DNA of 64,000 nucleotides from contig WHUX01000119.1 of assembly GCA_015179025.1 (NCBI GenBank), positions 102,280 through 166,279 on the forward strand. The letters run 5' to 3'. This DNA is from Terfezia claveryi. Lineage: Eukaryota > Ascomycota > Pezizomycetes > Pezizales > Pezizaceae. This document shows positions 25,091-36,340 of the stretch, one piece after another. How positions within the stretch are numbered: the stretch's first letter is position 1; the number at the start of each line of letters is the position of its first letter. The notes beneath the pieces are model-generated. The model made no database searches, was not told where the DNA came from, and was given only the letters and a program-made list of their open reading frames with translations. A program made the translations under genes and the position numbers.

Positions 25091-26189
25091 GAAATATAAA
25101 CTATCCTTTATTCGATGACATAGGGTATACATCGGCCAAAAGATGCTGCCTCTAACTAGACCAGACATAAGTTACAAGGGTTGATAAATACAAAAGATAT
25201 ATATAATCTGCAAATATTACAGATACTATACTAGCTACCCAACCTACTCAATCTTACAAGCACCTTTCTTATATGCAATTACCCCTAGTCCTTCGACCTA
25301 GAATCTAATGTTACACATCTACAACATAATCCGGTGGAGGTATTTAACACCCTCTAAGTTGCAGTTCCCATATTCAATGATAATGAGTACATATTATACC
25401 ATCTGTAGTATACTAGAGGTAAGTTCTAAAACCATGATGAAAGATATAACTGGGTATTCATTTGACAGTGCAAGTCTACATCAGGGAAAGTCCCTGGTGG
25501 ACTTGACGGCAGGGTTTCTGCCCAACTAAATTCTGTGTTCAAACTGTAAGTAGAAAACAATAATATATACTGCCTTGCATATATTTCACTAATGACAGTA
25601 GTCAGGTCATTAATGCCAGATGGCTCAGAGGGCATGATACATATCAGCTTGCTGAAGAAGAATCAGGTATTAAGAATTGCGGACATAGAGAGCATGGCCC
25701 ATCTCATCCCCATTCATAATCATGAGTTTTATATTATTAATAACCGTATTGATCTCCATATATAGAATAATATTCTAATAGAAACTAGAAACCTGGTAGC
25801 TTATAGAAGAATAATCAAGATATAGCTGGAAGAACAATACAAGAACTTAAATAGAATATATATAGAGTATTGTACAGTTAAATATATGTCATAAATCAAA
25901 TACGTGATATCTAATGAGTAACACAGACAAAGACAGATTGCCTGACAAAATGCTTACAAGTAATTAGCATCTAATGCAAATGCTATAATGAATGGTGTTA
26001 GGATCATATTCTAATGTAGTGGGGGCTGTAGTGTTGTCCGGACAGTTATCGCAATGCAGCTATAGTGGTGGTATCATCTGGATAGAGTTGTAATGTAGAA
26101 GGGCGTCCAGACGCACAAGATACACAAGATGCAAAATCATGTCTAGATGCTTGATGTTGTGTCTAGACACCAAATTTTTTTTCCTGATG
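25091..26189. repeat. Right subterminal region of the Plavaka-like element
   Basis: No supported gene. The last 150 bp (26040-26189) contain GCGTCCAGACGC and GTCTAGACACC blocks that match, in reverse complement, the left end of the 5759-14273 element. The end is CCTGATG followed by the duplicated TA. Confidence 0.55.
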
Positions 26190-27789
26190 TAGATAGACTC
26201 CGCTTAACCTAAGAAGAAAAAGAATGCTACCAGAATAATAGGCAATATATAGCATATAGAAAAAAAGACCATTTTATCATAGCATTTTTTTTCAAAAAAA
26301 CTATTTGATAGCCACCTACACTATCTTCAAATTCAGAATTAAAAAGATAGATAAGTTAGGAAAAGTTCTGTCTCTTACTTAGTCACTAATACTAGCAAGG
26401 AACTTATATTAGGTTATCTATTTTTATTGTCTTTTTCTATTCCTTCTATGTTTATTGTTGAGTTTCATCTATTTAGTAAGCTCTATCACAATATCCTTTA
26501 ATAGTAAAATACTTGTCATATCAGCTCTTGTAGACTATAGACCCTCAGAAATTGCCTTTATTAATTAGGCCTTTATTAGTAAGTATATTATACTTAACTC
26601 TAAACTCAAAACCTCCCACCTTCTTAATGTTATTAATGGCCAACCTCTTGCTTCTGAAGCTATCACTGATATTGTATATACTTCTATCCAGATTGGAGAC
26701 CACTCCAAAAGCCTCTTTATATTTATTACTAAGCTAAAATATCCTATTATCCTCAACATCCTATAGCTTAAAATATAAAATATATTGGTTAGCTTCAACT
26801 CTTATATTCTACAGTTCAATAGTCCTTACTACAAAAAATACTATGGAAATCTGAAAGCTACCATTACTGAGCTATATGTATTGCCACTTCTAATAATTTA
26901 TCTAACTCAGGTAGTACTTCTATCTATATATATTAATACTACTATTCCTCTTGTTCTCCCTATTTTACCACCTCTAAAAACTCTTAATATTAGCTTTATT
27001 GAAGCCAGGGTATTCACTTACCTTATTAGGAGGTATAAGCTAAATGTATATGCCCTCTCTATATATAAACTAAATATACAAATTAACAAGATAAGGCTTA
27101 AGGAGGAGTAGAAAGCTATGGTACTAGATAAATATTATAAGTTTATTGACCTGTTCTTAGAAAAAGCTACAGAGAAGTTAATACTTTACTAACTATATGA
27201 CTATATAATTCTATTAATAGAAGGTAAAACCCTTCTTTATAGGCCTCTCTATGGAATATCTTAGATAGAGCTAGAAGCGTGAAAAAAGTATTGAAGAAAA
27301 ACCTGAATAAGAGCTTTATCTATGATAGCTCCTCTCTCGTGGGTACTCCAGTACTATTCATAAAGAAGTCAGACAGCTTACTTCAATTATGTATAGATTA
27401 TTATAGCCTAAGTAAGATAATAGTTAAGAATAGGTATTTCTTGCCTCTAATTTAGGAAATATTAGCTATGCTTTTTAAAGCAAAGTAGTTTACTAAATTA
27501 GATCTGAAAGGAGTGTATAACTTGGTATGAATTACTAAAAGAGAGAAGTAGAAAATAGCTTTCTAAATATGATATGGTTATTTTAAATATAATATTATAC
27601 TATTCGGGTTGACTAATACTTTAGTATCTTTCCAGCACTTTATTAATAATACCCTACAAAACTTCTTAGATATATTCTATACTATATACCTAAATAATAT
27701 CCTTATCTACTTAAATTCCCTGGCAGAACATAGGATCCATATCAGGCAGGTCTTAGAAAAGCTAGAAGAGGCTAAGTTATACTTAAAGC
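26190..27789 (+). pseudogene. Outer gypsy element: gag end to reverse transcriptase, heavily decayed
   Basis: Begins with codons equivalent to GRPRLTQEERERRRNN of the gag zinc-knuckle region, continuing the gag that stopped at 2864. It then follows the pol of copies A and B through protease and reverse transcriptase up to the segment just after the YLDD region. It is saturated with C-to-T and G-to-A changes and stops. It is interrupted at 27789 by gypsy B. Confidence 0.85.
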
Positions 27790-28366
27790 TGTCACAACCG
27801 TCCTTTCCTAGCCAGGTTTGAGAGTCGGACGGGATTCCGTCTGACTCTCATTATTGTTGATTGATATCGTTGTTATCTCTGTTCCCGAGATAAGGGGTCT
27901 CGGGAACCTTATTCCTTCCGGTGGCCTTGGCCAGGAAGGAAGCCTGTATATATAGCTTGCTCTCTCCGCCCTCTTGTTGGATCCCCATCCAACGTCTTGT
28001 ATACCCAATACAGGACCTTGCTTCCCCCAGCGCTTGTGCACCTCCCTTGTGCACATCCTTGTCTCGAACAAACAACTCTGCAGTACAGCTGCCTCCCTTG
28101 ACACACGCGGCAACTGCCTCCGCGTGTCTCATGTCTCTTGCCTCTTGCCTCTTGCCTCTTGCCTCTTGCCTCTTGCCTCTTGCCTCTTGCCTCTTGCCCT
28201 TGCCCCCGTCTCAGTCTTCCCCTGGTCACACACGTAGCGTTCCTATGTGTGTCTTACCCTAGCCTTTCCCCCGATCACACACGTAGCGCTCCTACGTGTG
28301 TGATTGCCCCTTGCCACTTCCCCGGCGTACCCCTTGGTCGCCTTGTCCCCCAGAGCCCTCGTTACA
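27790..28366 (+). repeat. Gypsy B 5' LTR
   Basis: 577 bp with a TATATATA box at 27948-27955, a 7-bp TTGCCTC tandem array (about 28136-28197), and two CACACGTAG..CTACGTGTG hairpins downstream. The long open frames here are caused by the repeat array and recur in the 3' LTR. Confidence 0.95.
28136..28197 (+). repeat. TTGCCTC heptanucleotide array in the B LTR
   Basis: About nine head-to-tail 7-bp units, matched by an array of the same size at about 33960-34021 in the 3' LTR. Equal copy number fits two LTRs made from one template. Confidence 0.9.
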
Positions 28367-28401
28367 CTACGTTGGATCACTCTGATCAACCGGTACGCTC
28401 A

Positions 28402-29622
28402 ATGGCTGCCCAAGACACCACCCCCACGCTCGCAGCCAGATTTCGAGCCTGGCAAGCTCTACCCATTCCCATGAACCAGGACGATTTCGGCAGCTATCGT
28501 CAGACCATTATCGATATATACCTGGCGGCGGATGCCTTAGGCCAACGACTGGAATTAGCCATACATGAAGGCCAACAAAAACAGACCAGAACCAATGACG
28601 AGGTCACGATACTCACCGAAGACCTCCTCTCCTGCCAGGCTGACCTCGCAACCGCCCAGAACGACTTGATCAATGAAAGAAGGACCATTCAGAGCCTGAA
28701 TAGAGCCCTGGACACAATCCAAGCAGCCCCAGCACCCCAAGTACTACAGGCACCCAAGACCCAGGATCTCCCTACCCCGGCAAAGTTCAATGGCGATAGG
28801 ACTCGCCTGAAAGCCTGGAAAAATTCCATCAAAATCAAACTAACTGTGGATGCTGCAAAATTCCCTACCGTTCAGCACCGATTAGCTTATGTATACGGCC
28901 TATTGGAGGGCAGAGCTTTGGACCAGGTCCAACCCTATGTGCTCGATGACCGCTTCAACCTCCCTGATGTTGCTGCTCTGCTCACAATCCTCGACCGTGC
29001 CTTCGAAGACCCATACCCCGTAGGTACAGCAACTCGCGCTCTCCGAGCACTAAAACAGAAGGGCCATGACCTCTCAACATACGTGGCAGAATTCTCAAGG
29101 TTGGCAGCAGAGGTGGAGTGGAACGATCGGGTGAAGCTGGAACAGTTCAAGGAAGGCCTCAATATTGAGCTCAAACAGGCCCTCCTCCAATCTCCAGATG
29201 TCAAAACGCTGGATGAATTCATTGATCAGGCATCCAAGATGAAGCAAAAGATGGCTAGGTTGAGAGTCCAGGTCAGCGTCCCCAGTACCTATCGGCCTCC
29301 TGTTAAAGCCCAGCACCTCCTGCAACAAACTCGACCCCCGAACCCTAGCCCTCAGACCCAAGCTACAGCCAATAAGCCAGCCCACCCATCCCTGGTAGCG
29401 GGCGGCACCACCCCCATGGATTTATCATCAGGAAGGCCCCGCCTGACACAAGAAGAGAGGGAACGTCGCCGCAACAATGGGTTGTGCATTGCCTGTGGGA
29501 AAGGGGACCACTTCATCGCGGCATGTCCCCTCCGCAAGAACCGATCCCTGGCCGCCCACGCCATATCCGAATCAAGGATTGAAGAAGTTGAAGAATCGGG
29601 AAAAGGGGAGTCCCTTGCCTAG
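28402..29622 (+). CDS. Gypsy B Gag
   Basis: 406 codons from the ATG at 28402 to the TAG at 29620, collinear with copy A, including the coiled N-terminal half, the LKAWKNSIKIKL capsid region and the CIACGKGDHFIAAC zinc knuckle. The frame is intact. Eighteen nucleotides before the stop codon lies GGGAAAA (29598-29604), positioned as G-GGA-AAA in the gag frame, a good -1 slippery site feeding pol. Confidence 0.92.
   Translation: MAAQDTTPTLAARFRAWQALPIPMNQDDFGSYRQTIIDIYLAADALGQRLELAIHEGQQKQTRTNDEVTILTEDLLSCQADLATAQNDLINERRTIQSLNRALDTIQAAPAPQVLQAPKTQDLPTPAKFNGDRTRLKAWKNSIKIKLTVDAAKFPTVQHRLAYVYGLLEGRALDQVQPYVLDDRFNLPDVAALLTILDRAFEDPYPVGTATRALRALKQKGHDLSTYVAEFSRLAAEVEWNDRVKLEQFKEGLNIELKQALLQSPDVKTLDEFIDQASKMKQKMARLRVQVSVPSTYRPPVKAQHLLQQTRPPNPSPQTQATANKPAHPSLVAGGTTPMDLSSGRPRLTQEERERRRNNGLCIACGKGDHFIAACPLRKNRSLAAHAISESRIEEVEESGKGESLA
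29598..29604 (+). promoter_or_regulatory. Candidate -1 ribosomal frameshift heptamer
   Basis: G-GGA-AAA fits the X-XXY-YYZ pattern in the gag reading frame, and slipping back one base enters the pol frame without a stop. Copy A has A-GGA-AAA at 18260-18266, a single G-to-A change that would weaken it. No downstream pseudoknot was verified. Confidence 0.5.
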
Positions 29623-32600
29623 TTACTGACACTAGCAAGGGACCTGCCCAGGGCCATTTATCTTTGTCTGCGTTTTCTTTGCCTGCATCTATGTCTGTTG
29701 ACGAATCTCGCTTGTTTGGCGAGCATTTTGTAGTACCAATAACTGTTAAATTCAATGGTAAAACAGTGGTAAATCAGCTCTCATAGATTGTGGTGCTTTA
29801 GGAATAGCCTTCATTGATCAGACCTTTGTCAGTAAAAATTCGATACCAACAGCCAAGCTAAAGACCCCCCGCCTTCTTGATGTTATTGATGGCCGACCTA
29901 TCTCTTCCGGGGCTATTACCGACCTCGCGTGTCTGCCCAGTGCCATTGGAGACCATTCGGAGGACCTCCCAATGTTCGTGACCAAACTAAAATATCCAAT
30001 TGTCCTTGGGATCCCCTGGCTCAGAATGCACGATGTGTCAGTCAGCTTCGGCTCTTACACCTTGCAATTCAATAGCCATTATTGCAGAACAAACTGTGGA
30101 GGTCCAAAAATCACCGTCACGGGGCTATGTGCATTACCACCCCCAATAATCCACCCAACCCAGGTGGTACACTAGCCCGCGCACATCAATGCTGCTCACT
30201 GCTCTGCTCCCCCTGTTCCCCCCGTTCCCCCCGTTCCTCCCGTTCCTCCCGTACCCCCCGTTCCCCCTACTCCCCCTGTTCAACCTCCCCCAAAGCCCCT
30301 GAATATTAGCTTTATTGGGGCAGGGGCTTTCGCTTATCTTACGAGGAGACACAAGCTGAGGGCACATGCCCTTTCCATATATGAGGTGAACCTGGAAATC
30401 AACAAGATGCGACCTAAGGAGGAGTGGAAGGCCATGGTCCCGGATGAATACCACGAGTTTATTGATCTGTTCTCGGAAAAAGCCGCGGAGAAGCTGGCGC
30501 CCCACCGACCATATGACCATACAATTCCGCTGGTAGAGGGTAAGACCCCCCCCTATGGGCCCCTCTACGGAATGTCCCGGGTGGAGCTGGAGGCCCTGAA
30601 GAAATACTTGGAGGAAAACCTCAACAAGAGCTTTATTTGCCATAGCTCTTCACCAGCGGGTGCCCTAGTGCTTTTCGTGAAGAAATCGGACGGCTCTCTC
30701 CGGTTGTGTGTCGATTACTGGGGCCTAAACGAGATAACGGTCAAAAACAGGTACCCCCTACCCCTAATCCAGGAGACATTAGCCAGGCTCTCCAAGGCCA
30801 AATGGTTCACCAAACTGGATTTAAGAGGGGCTTACAACCTGGTACGGATCGCCGAGGGGGAGGAGTGGAAAACTGCCTTCCGAACACGATATGGCCATTT
30901 TGAGTATAATGTGATGCCCTTTGGCCTAACCAATGCCCCTGCCTCCTTCCAGCACTTCATCAATGACACCTTGCGGGATTTCCTCGATGTGTTCTGCACA
31001 GCTTACCTGGACGATATCCTCATATACTCGGACTCCCTAGCGGAACACAAAATCTATGTGAGGCAGGTGTTAGAGAAGCTGGAGAAGGCCGGATTATACC
31101 TGAAACCGGAGAAATGCGAGTTTCATGTGCAGGAGGTCAAGTATCTGGGGTTAATCATCACTACAGAAGGTATCAGGATGGACCCCACCAAGGTTACCGC
31201 TGTCCAGGAATGGCAAATCCCAGCAAATCTTAAGGATGTCCAGGCCTTCCTGGGATTCGCCAACTTTTACCGACGGTTCATTCTAGGATATTCCAAGATC
31301 GTGGCCCCCCTCACAGCCCTGACCAAAAAAGACCGGCGATTCCACTGGAGTCCAGAAGCCCAATCCGCCTTCCAGAACCTCAAGGAAGCCTTCTGCTCAG
31401 CTCCCATACTAGCTCACTTTGATCCCGATAGCGAGTGTATCGTGGAAACGGATGCCTCCGACTATGTCTCCGCCGGAATCCTGTCCCAGTATGTCAATGG
31501 AGTCCTCCACCCGGTGGCCTATTTCTCCAAAAAGTACTCCCCGGCGGAGTGTAATTACGAGATCTATGATAAGGAGTTAATGGCCATTGTGCGAGCATTC
31601 GAGGAGTGGAGGCCACACCTAGAGTCAGCCAAGGGGATCATCGAGGTGCTATCCGATCATAAGAATCTTGAGTACTTCACCACCACTAAGCTGCTGAACC
31701 AACGGCAGGCTAGGTGGTCGGAGTTCTTATCTCGATTCAACTTCAAGATCAAGTATCGGCCTGGAAAGGCTGGTGGGAAACCAGACGCACTGACCAGGAG
31801 ATCAGGAGATCTCCCTAAAGGGGGGGATGAAAGCTGAAGTACCAAAATCAGGTGGTACTGAAACCTGAAAATCTCGACCTGGCGGCCACTAGCCATGCCG
31901 ATGCTGATGCTGATGCTGATGCTGATGCTGATGCTGATGCTAATACTAAAGCTGAAGCGAACCCAGGAGCAGATCTCCTTCTGCGGATACAATGGGCATA
32001 TGCGGAGGACGACCTGGTTAAGGATATAATCGCTGCAGTGGAGTCTGGACAGCGCCGTCACACCAAGATTTCCCTAGCCGAGTGCACCACTTAGGACGGC
32101 CTCCTATACCACCTAGATCGGCTCTATATACCTGAAGGAGAGCTACGGATGCAGCTGATCAAGGAACACCATGATACCCTGGCTGCGGGTCATCCTGGGG
32201 TAGCTAAAACGTTAGAGCTGCTAGCTAGGCAATATACGTGGATTGACCAACGGAAGGAGGTGGAGCGGTACATACGGAATTGCCATGTCTGCAAGCGTGC
32301 CAAACCCACCCGCCACGCTCCTTATGGTATCCTGAAGCCCCTGGAAGTCCCAGAACAACCCTGGCAACACCTGACTATGGACTTCGTCACCGGATTGCCG
32401 GAAGACTCGGGATTCAACGCCATCTTGATGGTAGTGGATCGGTTAACGAAAATGAGGCATGTGATACCCTGTCGAGACACCTGCTCGGCCCCCGAATTGG
32501 CATCCCTCTACCTGGATAATGTCTTCCATTACCATGGCCTCCCAGCGCCGATTGTCTCAGACCGTGGCCCTCAGTTCGTCGCCGACTTCTGGAAAACATT

Positions 32601-33435
32601 CTGTGAGCTGTTGGGTATTGAAGTACACCTGTCTACGGCATACCACCCTCAGACTGATGGCCAGTCAGAACGTATGAACGCCATCATTGAGTAATATCTG
32701 AGGGCGTACATCAATTACCAGCAGAATAACTGGGTTTCATTGCTGGCCACCTGCGAATTCTCTGCCAACAACCACTTCTCTGAGACCCTGAAGACCTCCC
32801 CATTCCTGGCCAATTATGGCTGGCACCCTTGGTTCGTAGACTCCCTGGCACCTCTGCGCAAGGCCAGGGAGAACGCCCCAGCTAAGGAGTTCGCCACGCA
32901 GATTTCTGAACTTCACTCTACCCTGAAAGCCGAGCTGGGATATGCGCAAGCCAGGCAAGCTGAATATGCCAATGGATCACGGTTGCCAGCCCCCAAGTAT
33001 CAGCCAGGAGATAAGGTGTGGCTCTCCAGCCGGCACTTCCGGACAGAACGGCCATCTCGCAAGCTCGACCACAAGTTCCTGGGTCCATTCGAGGTGTTGG
33101 CTGCTGTGGGCACTCATGCCTATCGATTGAGGTTCCCCAAGGACATCAAATGCCACCCGGTTGTACACGTATCGGAAATTGAGCCAGCGGCTGACGATCC
33201 CCTCCCAGGGCAGAAACACCCCCCTCCCCCTCCTATGGTGATCGAAGGTGAGGAGGAATGGGAGGTAGAGGAAGTGCTGGACTCCCGAAGAAGGTATGGG
33301 CACCTGCAATATAAGGTCAAACGGCTGGGAGATGAGGAGACGACCTGGCAACCAGCGGAGGACCTGGAAAACGCCCCTGACCTGGTCACCCTATTCCACC
33401 AGCGTTACCCTCTCAAGCCTCGCCCCACTAAATGA
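29605..33435 (+). pseudogene. Gypsy B Pol with chromodomain, two frameshifts and three stops
   Basis: The same domain series as copy A. A one-base deletion near 29772 disrupts the protease start. The stop at 30173 precedes a proline-rich linker (repeated VPP units, 30210-30290) between protease and reverse transcriptase. The RT core is intact with YLDD near 31006. A one-base deletion near 31832 shifts frame between RNase H and integrase. Stops at 32092 and 32692 are CAG-to-TAG and CAA-to-TAA. The integrase keeps CHVCKR, SDRGPQF and SERMN, residues altered in copy A. The chromodomain at about 33258-33330 is intact. A DADADAD-type GATGCT repeat lies at 31896-31941. Confidence 0.92.
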
Positions 33436-33613
33436 TATTTTTGTCTTGTCTTCGTTGATTTGGAGTTGGAATTATGATTGTTGTTTCTGTTGTTGTCAGG
33501 TTGTTCGGAGTTGGGGTCTTTGTCCTTGTTGTTGTTGTTTCCTGTGTTGATTTTGCCGGTTATCGTGCCCAGGCCTCCTAGTCGCTGGAGCTCCGAGCCT
33601 AAAGGGGGGATAG

Positions 33614-34190
33614 TGTCACAACCGTCCTTTCCTAGCCAGGTTTGAGAGTCGGACGGGATTCCGTCTGACTCTCATTATTGTTGATTAATATTGTTGTTAT
33701 CTCTGTTCCCGAGATAAGGGGTCTCGGGAACCTTATTCCTTCCGGTGGCCTTGGCCAGGAAGGAAGCCTGTATATATAGCTTGCTCTCTCCGCCCTCTTG
33801 TTGGATCCCCATCCAACGTCTTGTATACCCAATACAGGACCTTGCTTCCCCCAGCGCTTGTGCACCTCCCTTGTGCACATCCTTATCTCGAACAAACAAC
33901 TCTGCAGTACAGCTGCCTCCCTTAACACACGCGGCAACTGCCTCCGCGTGTCTCGTGTCTCTTGCCTCTTGCCTCTTGCCTCTTGCCTCTTGCCTCTTGC
34001 CTCTTGCCTCTTGCCTCTTGCCCTTGCCCCCGTCTCAGTCTTCCCCTGGTCATACACGTAGCGTTCCTATGTGTGTCTTACCCTAGCCTTTCCCTCGATC
34101 ACACACGTAGCACTCCTACGTGTGCGATTGCCCCTTGCCACTTCCCCGGCGTACCCCTTGGTCGCCTTGTCCCCCAGAGCCCTCGTTACA
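33614..34190 (+). repeat. Gypsy B 3' LTR
   Basis: 577 bp; differences from the 5' LTR are transitions such as GATATCG to AATATTG and GTAGCGCTCC to GTAGCACTCC. It is preceded by the purine tract AAAGGGGGGATAG at 33601-33613. Confidence 0.95.
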
Positions 34191-36340
34191 AAAGCTAGAA
34201 AAATATGAGTTCTATATATAGAAAGTCAAGTTTTTGGGGTTGATTATTACTACTAAGAGTATTAGAATGGACTCTACTAAAGTTACAGCAGTCTAGGAAT
34301 GGGAAAGCTCTACCAACTTTAAGGATATGCAGGCCTTCCTAGGTTTTACTAACTTCTATTACTAGTTTATCCTAAATTATTTAAAGATCATGACTCTTTT
34401 AATAGTATTGATAAAAACAAAGGGTCTAGAGAAAATTTAGCAATTCTATTGGAATTTTATAGCCCAATTAGCCTTTGAAAACCTAAAGAAAGATAGAGTC
34501 CTCTACTTAGTAGCCTATTTCTTTAAAAAGCACTTTCTAGGGAAGTATAATTACAAGATCTATGATAAGAAATTAATGGCTATTATCTGAGCTTTTAAGG
34601 AATAGAGGCTTTACCTGAAGTTAGCCAAAGAGATTATCAAGGTGTTGTCTGATCATAAGAATCTTGAGTATTTTATTACTACTAAACTACTGAACTAATA
34701 GCAGGCTAGGTGGTTAAAATTCTTATTTCAGTTCAACTTTAAGATTAGGTATTGGCCTAGAAAGACTGGAAGTAAGCTAGATACATTAGGAAGGAACAGA
34801 ATATCTTTTGAGGGCGCCCAAGGGCGCCCAGTGGTGTCCAGTGGCATCAGGATGCCACTTTTAAGACTATTTCTTCCTGATGTATACTGACTAGAAGATC
34901 AGAAGATCTCCCTAAAGGGGGAGATAAAAAGCTAAAATACTAAAATCAGGTGGTACTGAAACTAGAAAATCTCAACCTACTAGTGGCTAATACCTTTACT
35001 AATACTAACGCTGGAGATAACCTTCTTCTATAGATATGACAGGTATATATAAAGAATCCCCTAATTAAGGAAATAGTCACTATAATAGAGGATGGATAGC
35101 ACCACTATACTAAGATTTCCCTGGCTAAGTATACTATTTAGGATAGCCTTCTATACTATTTGGACTGACTTTATATACTAGAAAGGGACTTGTATTTAAG
35201 CTTCATTAGAGAATACTATGATACTTTAGCTACTAGCTACCCTGAAGTAGTTAAGACCTTAGAGCTACTAGCTAGGTAGTATACCTAAATTGATTAGTAG
35301 AAAGATATAGCAAAGTATATATAGAACTACTATACCTATAGAAGGTCGAAGCATACTTGCTATACCCCTTATAGAACTTTCAAGCCCCTGGAGATCTCAG
35401 ATCGGCCTTGACAATACCTGACTATAGACTTCATAACTAGACTACTAGAAGATTCAGGATTTAATACCATTGTCATAGTAGTAGACCAGTTGACTAAAAT
35501 AAAACATGTTATACCTTACTAAGATACTTGCTCTACTCCAGAGTTAGCTAGCCTCTATTTTAATAATATATTCCATTTACTTAGTCTCTTTGAATCAGTT
35601 GTCTCTAACTATAGTTCTCAATTTATTTCTGATTTCTGAAAGGCCTTCTGCGAACTACTAGAGATTAAGGTACATTTGTCTATAGCATATTACCCCTAAA
35701 TTAATAGCTAATTAGAACATATAAATACTATTATACAATAATACTTAAGGGCTTATACCAACTACCAATAAAACAACTAGGTATTATTACTGATAATCTA
35801 TGAATTCTCACTAATAACCAATTCTCTGAGACCCTAAAGACCTTCCTATTCCTAGCCAATTATAGTTAGCACTCTTATTTCGTAGACCCTCTAGCACCTC
35901 TATACAAGGTTAAGTAGAACACCCCAGCTAGAGAGTTCACTATAAAGATTACTAAGATGTACTCTATCTTAAGAGCTAAATTAGAATACACTTAAGCTAG
36001 GCAAGTAGAGTATACTAATAGATTCTAATTGTCAGTCCCCAAATACTAGCCCGAAAATAAGGTATAACTTTCTAGCTAGTATTTCTAAATAGAACAGCTA
36101 TCCTGCAAGCTTAACTACAAGTTCTTAGGCCTGTTTAAGGTAGTAGTAGCTGTAGATACCTATACTTATAGATTGAGGTTCTTTAAAGATATCAAATACC
36201 ACTCAATTATTTATATCTTAGAGAGCAAACCTGCTACCCGTAATCCTCTTTTAGGGTAAAAACATTCTCTCCCTCCTTTCATAGTAATTGTAAGTAAAGA
36301 GAAGTGAGAGATTGAAAAAGTATTAGACTTTAGGAAGTAC
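34191..36340 (+). pseudogene. Outer gypsy element: RT end, RNase H, integrase, start of chromodomain
   Basis: Continues the reverse transcriptase interrupted at 27789 without loss of sequence, then RNase H, the integrase core (equivalents of MDFVTGLPED near 35426 and SDRGPQF near 35610), and stops inside the chromodomain (equivalent of WEVEEVLDSRK). Stops and AT enrichment throughout. A 99-bp MITE interrupts it at 34784. Its 3' LTR is missing; the homology ends at 36340, where a CATCAGCAAAG sequence begins. Confidence 0.85.
34784..34882. mobile_element. 99-bp MITE with TA target duplication
   Basis: Comparison with the equivalent site in gypsy E (near 49240) shows a clean 99-bp insertion flanked by TA (34782-34783 and 34883-34884). 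Its ends CATTAGGAAG and CTTCCTGATG are inverted repeats, and their CATCAGGAA type matches the termini of the Plavaka-like element. The interior contains a GGCGCCC direct repeat and a TGGCATCAGGATGCCA palindrome. Confidence 0.7.

Larger units (their letters stand above)
2865..26189 (+). mobile_element. Plavaka/KDZ-like DNA transposon, itself carrying nested insertions
   Basis: The insertion is flanked by TA (2863-2864 and 26190-26191) and splits one gypsy gag within a few codons. The right end, read inward, is CATCAGGAAAAAAAATTT; the left end TATCACTAAAAATATT is a mutated match. Without the nested elements at 5759-14273 and 16417-22889 the element is about 8.3 kb. It carries a broken plus-strand transposase with Plavaka-type motif blocks (16.1-25.1 kb) and two decayed minus-strand genes (3.6-4.9 kb and 14.4-14.7 kb). 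RIP-type stops are dense. The family call rests on remembered motif patterns of Plavaka transposases; the 2-bp target duplication is what the sequence shows. Confidence 0.65.
27790..34190 (+). mobile_element. Ty3/gypsy chromovirus, copy B
   Basis: 577-bp LTRs at 27790-28366 and 33614-34190, with AAAGC target duplications at 27785-27789 and 34191-34195. Same family as A in the internal region but with a distinct LTR: a GAGAGTCGGACGGGATTCCGTCTGACTCTC palindrome near 27828 replaces the A-type palindrome array. LTR differences are about nine, all transitions, fewer than in A, so it is probably the younger insertion. Confidence 0.97.

Noticed and set aside
27909..28262. Open frames with LASCLLPLASCLL or GKRQEARGKRQEA repeats
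   Set aside because: By-products of the TTGCCTC heptamer array in the B LTR, repeated identically in the 3' LTR.
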